Positions 61,453 through 64,000 of a DNA stretch of 64,000 bases are shown here, in pieces. A program made the position numbers and the translations under genes. Origin of the DNA: Prolixibacter sp. SD074 (lineage in GTDB: Bacteria > Bacteroidota > Bacteroidia > Bacteroidales > Prolixibacteraceae). Within the stretch, counting starts at the first letter, position 1. Each line of letters starts with the position of its first letter. The stretch covers positions 1,169,001 to 1,233,000 of the forward strand of contig NZ_BLAW01000001.1 of NCBI RefSeq assembly GCF_009617895.1, read 5' to 3'. The notes beneath the pieces are model-generated. The model was not told the origin of the DNA, ran no database searches, and saw only the letters and a program-made list of their open reading frames with translations.

Positions 61453-62385
61453 TTATTTGATATGTAATTCGTCATTCTTCTTTAAAAATTCCTGTATTTC
61501 CCTTTCCATCGGGATTGAGGGTTGGGCCCCCATTCGGGTAACACAAATTGCTGATGCAGCAGTGGCAAATTTCAGTATCTCTTCCCAATCTTTTTCCCTG
61601 CTTAATTCTGCAGCCAGGGCACCACAAAAGGTGTCACCCGCGGCTGTTGTATCCACAGCATTTACTCTAAAGGCGGGAATTTTTAGCAAATCATTTCCAT
61701 TTTTAAATAAGCATCCTTTATTGCCCAATGTTAATATTACATTTTGCACTCCCTTTTTTAATAATTTGTTGATAATTGCTTCTTCTCCGATATCTTCAAT
61801 CTTCTCTTCTGTTAAAACTTCGGCTTCCGTCTCATTAACAATCAATACATCGACCTTTTTTAGAAGATCTATTTCTACTTTTCGAGCAGGGGCAACATTC
61901 AATATTATTTTTTTCTTGTATTTGCTGGCAATGTCACAAACTGCTTTTACCGAATCGTAAGGAATCTCCATCTGCAAAACCACCATATCAGCATTTGCAA
62001 TATCTTTTTCCACCTCATAAATATATTCCGAAGTGAGCTTTTCATTAGCTCCAGGATTTACGACAATACAATTCTCTCCTTTTTCGTCCACTAATATGAT
62101 CGCCGTTCCCGAAGGGATATCATCAACAATCAACGAAGAAGAAACATCCAGTCCTTCTTTACTATAATATTTAAATGCATTTCGCCCATTTGCATCTCTC
62201 CCCAGACAAGTATTAAATTTAACGTCTCCTCCCAATCTATGTGCTGCCACAGCCTGATTAGCACCTTTTCCTCCCATCGTTTGAAAAAAAGTTGTTCCCA
62301 CGATGGTTTCCCCCGCTGCTGGGAAGCTTTTAACAGTAGCAATCAGATCGGTATTTGAACTGCCTATTACTAATATTTTACCCAT
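61453..62385 (-). CDS. rbsK: Ribokinase (PfkB family)
   Basis: A 310-residue PfkB-family kinase phosphorylating ribose at O5 with ATP. It starts MGKILVIGSSNTDLIATVKSFP. GETIVGTTFFQTMGGKGANQAVAAHRLGG is the N-terminal signature with the substrate-binding GGKGANQA. VNAVDTTAAGDTFCGALA holds the C-terminal DTxxAGD signature with the catalytic Asp. It is the first gene of the pentose operon. The 211 bases before it, up to the broken beta-helix gene, are A/T-rich and hold the promoter. Confidence 0.95.
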   Translation of the reverse strand: MGKILVIGSSNTDLIATVKSFPAAGETIVGTTFFQTMGGKGANQAVAAHRLGGDVKFNTCLGRDANGRNAFKYYSKEGLDVSSSLIVDDIPSGTAIILVDEKGENCIVVNPGANEKLTSEYIYEVEKDIANADMVVLQMEIPYDSVKAVCDIASKYKKKIILNVAPARKVEIDLLKKVDVLIVNETEAEVLTEEKIEDIGEEAIINKLLKKGVQNVILTLGNKGCLFKNGNDLLKIPAFRVNAVDTTAAGDTFCGALAAELSREKDWEEILKFATAASAICVTRMGAQPSIPMEREIQEFLKKNDELHIK

Positions 62386-62596
62386 GATCTTAAGTTTAAT
62401 TTTTAAATCAACCTTTGTACGTTTTCCTTTTTCACTGGTAATTTATAATGGCATTCAGTTCCTTTTTCTTTATTGCTTTCGACTGGAAAAGTTTCTGGTA
62501 TGCCACAAAAGCGGAAACATTCAAATAAATGAGCAATCATTTTTATTTCTTTATACACAATATTGCATAAGCAGAAATCGTATAATTGTTTTAAAA

Positions 62597-64000
62597 TTAC
62601 TTTAGAGTCTCTTTTCGATTCGAACTGCTAACGCTTCCACCTTTACCGTTAATGATGCTTTTCACCACACTTTTCTTATTCCCGTTCAACCAAAAAATGA
62701 CGATGTGGTGAATGTCGTTTTCCAATGCCTAAGATGTCTCAATAGCCTGATCGACAACGATCGGCGCATCGTAAAATACATTATAAATGCCAACACCCCA
62801 GGCCTGATGTGTTTTAACATGATTAGAAACCTTGTATGAAGCATAGCCATAAGTTTTGCCGTGTTTCCAGGCATCAACCGAAGGCATATCATAAGGCATT
62901 TCGCTTTGGTAAAAATAGAAGTGACCATTCTCACCATTCCAAAGTGTTTAATATTCCTGAAAATGTTCGTTAAACAATCCGTAAATCGTAACATTATTGC
63001 CATTGACGATTAAACCGTTGGCGCACCCGTTTTTGTCCCAGCCTACTCCGTTTCCATGGTCAGCCCTCCAAATCCATAAATGATCGGCATAAACATCATT
63101 ACTGTTGATCCCCAAACAATGTGAAGCAGATCCTTCGTGTGGGCCGCTGACCCTGAAAAACACGTCAAATATATAGCTGGGATTTGCCGCATGATTCTTT
63201 TTCGATCCTGGCTTTCCAACCTGCATAAGCGTTTCGGAAGGGTTGATGTTTGCATCAATAAGTAAACCGGCAACAGTTATTCCATCAGCGTCGGAAACTT
63301 CAATCGCCTTGTTCCCGTTTTCAGGTACCAGTGTTGCCATTCCAATTCCCATGATGACTGCTGTTCCGGGGCGGGTAATTTTCAGGCTTTCGTCTAATGA
63401 ATAAATTCCTGGCGTTAAAAGAATGTTCTTCCCTTTACCCAGCGTCTGGTTAATTAATTTGGCATTATTCGTACCAGGTTTGGCAACATAAAAATCATCG
63501 ATTGACACCGTCTTCTCTTTGTTGGTCTGCTCGTTCCAGTCTGTTCCCGATGAATTCTTCTTCAAGGCAGGTATTTTCAAATAAAATTTTTCTCCTGAAT
63601 AAATCAAGTACGGTTTTTCCCGTACTTCGGGTGTTTGTTTGATGGTCGTGACCGGTTTTTCGGGCCAATGTTCTTTGGGTGCGTTGACCACTCCAGTATA
63701 AACCATGTTCCAGACGCCGCCATCCCATTTTTTAGCGATAGAATTTCGTGTAAACCATTGCTGTTGTGCGCCGAAAAATACAGTCCCGTCGATTTTACAA
63801 TCGCCCATAAAACCGCCGATGGAATAACCCTCGAACAATTTCAGATTTTCTTTCACATAAATCCGACGTAACGGCGCAGCCTGAGAAATAGCCCAGGTGT
63901 TGGTGGAATCGGCAGCAAGCACGATTGTCAAATTTTCGGCTGCCCGCCAAAAGTTACAAAGTACATGTCCATCGCGATTCGATACCGACCTGACCGCTTC
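62597..64000 (-). pseudogene. Right-handed beta-helix (pectate-lyase-fold) protein gene with two in-frame stops, 5' end outside the window
   Basis: The frame is open from the right edge (64000) leftward and reads a secreted-type beta-helix protein: VSNRDGHVLCNFWRAAENL, PLRRIYVKENLKLFEGYSIGG, ILLTPGIYSLDESLKI, AIEVSDADGITVAGLLIDAN, then DHLWIWRADHGNGVGWDKNG. At 62948-62950 a TAA interrupts it. The same frame then continues with TLWNGENGHFYFYQSEMPYD and on through GYASYKVSNHVKTH to a TAG at 62729-62731. It goes on again through ENDIHHIVIFWLNGNKK to the final TAA at 62597-62599. No base is gained or lost, so two nonsense changes broke an otherwise intact gene. The stump up to 62948 could still be made. 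The TTG at 63931 is not the real start. Confidence 0.8.

Noticed and set aside
62729..62950. Recoding of TAA/TAG as glutamine
   Set aside because: Other genes in the window end properly with TAA and TAG, and only this one gene is affected; simple decay explains it.
62686..63003. 105-residue minus-strand frame
   Set aside because: It is a shifted-frame shadow of the broken beta-helix gene, whose true frame continues through the two stops.

Overview
This window comes from a Bacteroidota chromosome. A Marinilabiliales/Prolixibacteraceae-type anaerobe is my best guess, but that is inference. The evidence is a SusC/SusD pair with a FecR anti-sigma factor and an ECF sigma factor, sulfatases and several glycosidases, a DUF4884 lipoprotein, weak ribosome binding sites, and one perfect TAnnTTTG-type -7 box. 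I saw no rRNA, tRNA, CRISPR array, prophage or classical IS element.

Layout. 1-13 kb is mostly housekeeping: a GT4 glycosyltransferase fused to an alpha/alpha-barrel domain, a cold-shock protein, a CDF transporter, a degenerate CPBP protein, an acyltransferase/DUF6320 pair, fumarase, a methyltransferase, a coiled-coil lipoprotein, a 41-bp tandem array, transaldolase, an RRM protein and a lactonase. 13.1-31.9 kb is a polysaccharide utilisation locus read leftward. It runs ECF sigma, FecR, SusC (with STN domain), SusD, three paralogous FAD-dependent oxidoreductases interleaved with a sulfatase and a GH2 enzyme, then a CstA-type permease. It is bordered by gene remnants: a sulfatase tail, and GH92 and mannose-6-phosphate-isomerase tails joined at a deletion scar. 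A likely antisense small RNA lies opposite the susC leader.

32-41 kb holds a class V aminotransferase, an ABC-2 exporter and a small lipoprotein. These are followed by a 2.5-kb array in which two identical DUF559 (Vsr-like nuclease fold) genes sit among 14 GC-rich hairpins and 264-bp tandem repeats. A second 41-bp array, a GNAT enzyme and a protein of unknown function come next.

41.0-54.0 kb is a nine-gene leftward cluster: fused CitD-CitE, CitF, an isocitrate/homoisocitrate-type dehydrogenase, an HD-like protein, two fused LeuC-LeuD-type aconitases, an antiquitin-type aldehyde dehydrogenase, a lysine-ketoglutarate reductase and a saccharopine dehydrogenase. Read as one pathway it would take lysine through saccharopine, aminoadipate and 2-oxoadipate, then backwards through homoisocitrate and homocitrate to 2-oxoglutarate plus acetate. 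I consider this cluster and the DUF559/hairpin array the two most interesting objects here.

54-64 kb contains a carboxypeptidase-regulatory-like protein, a GH18 lipoprotein, a secreted zinc peptidase and a Gfo/Idh/MocA oxidoreductase. It ends with a ribokinase/permease/RpiB pentose operon and a beta-helix gene with two in-frame stops that runs off the right edge.
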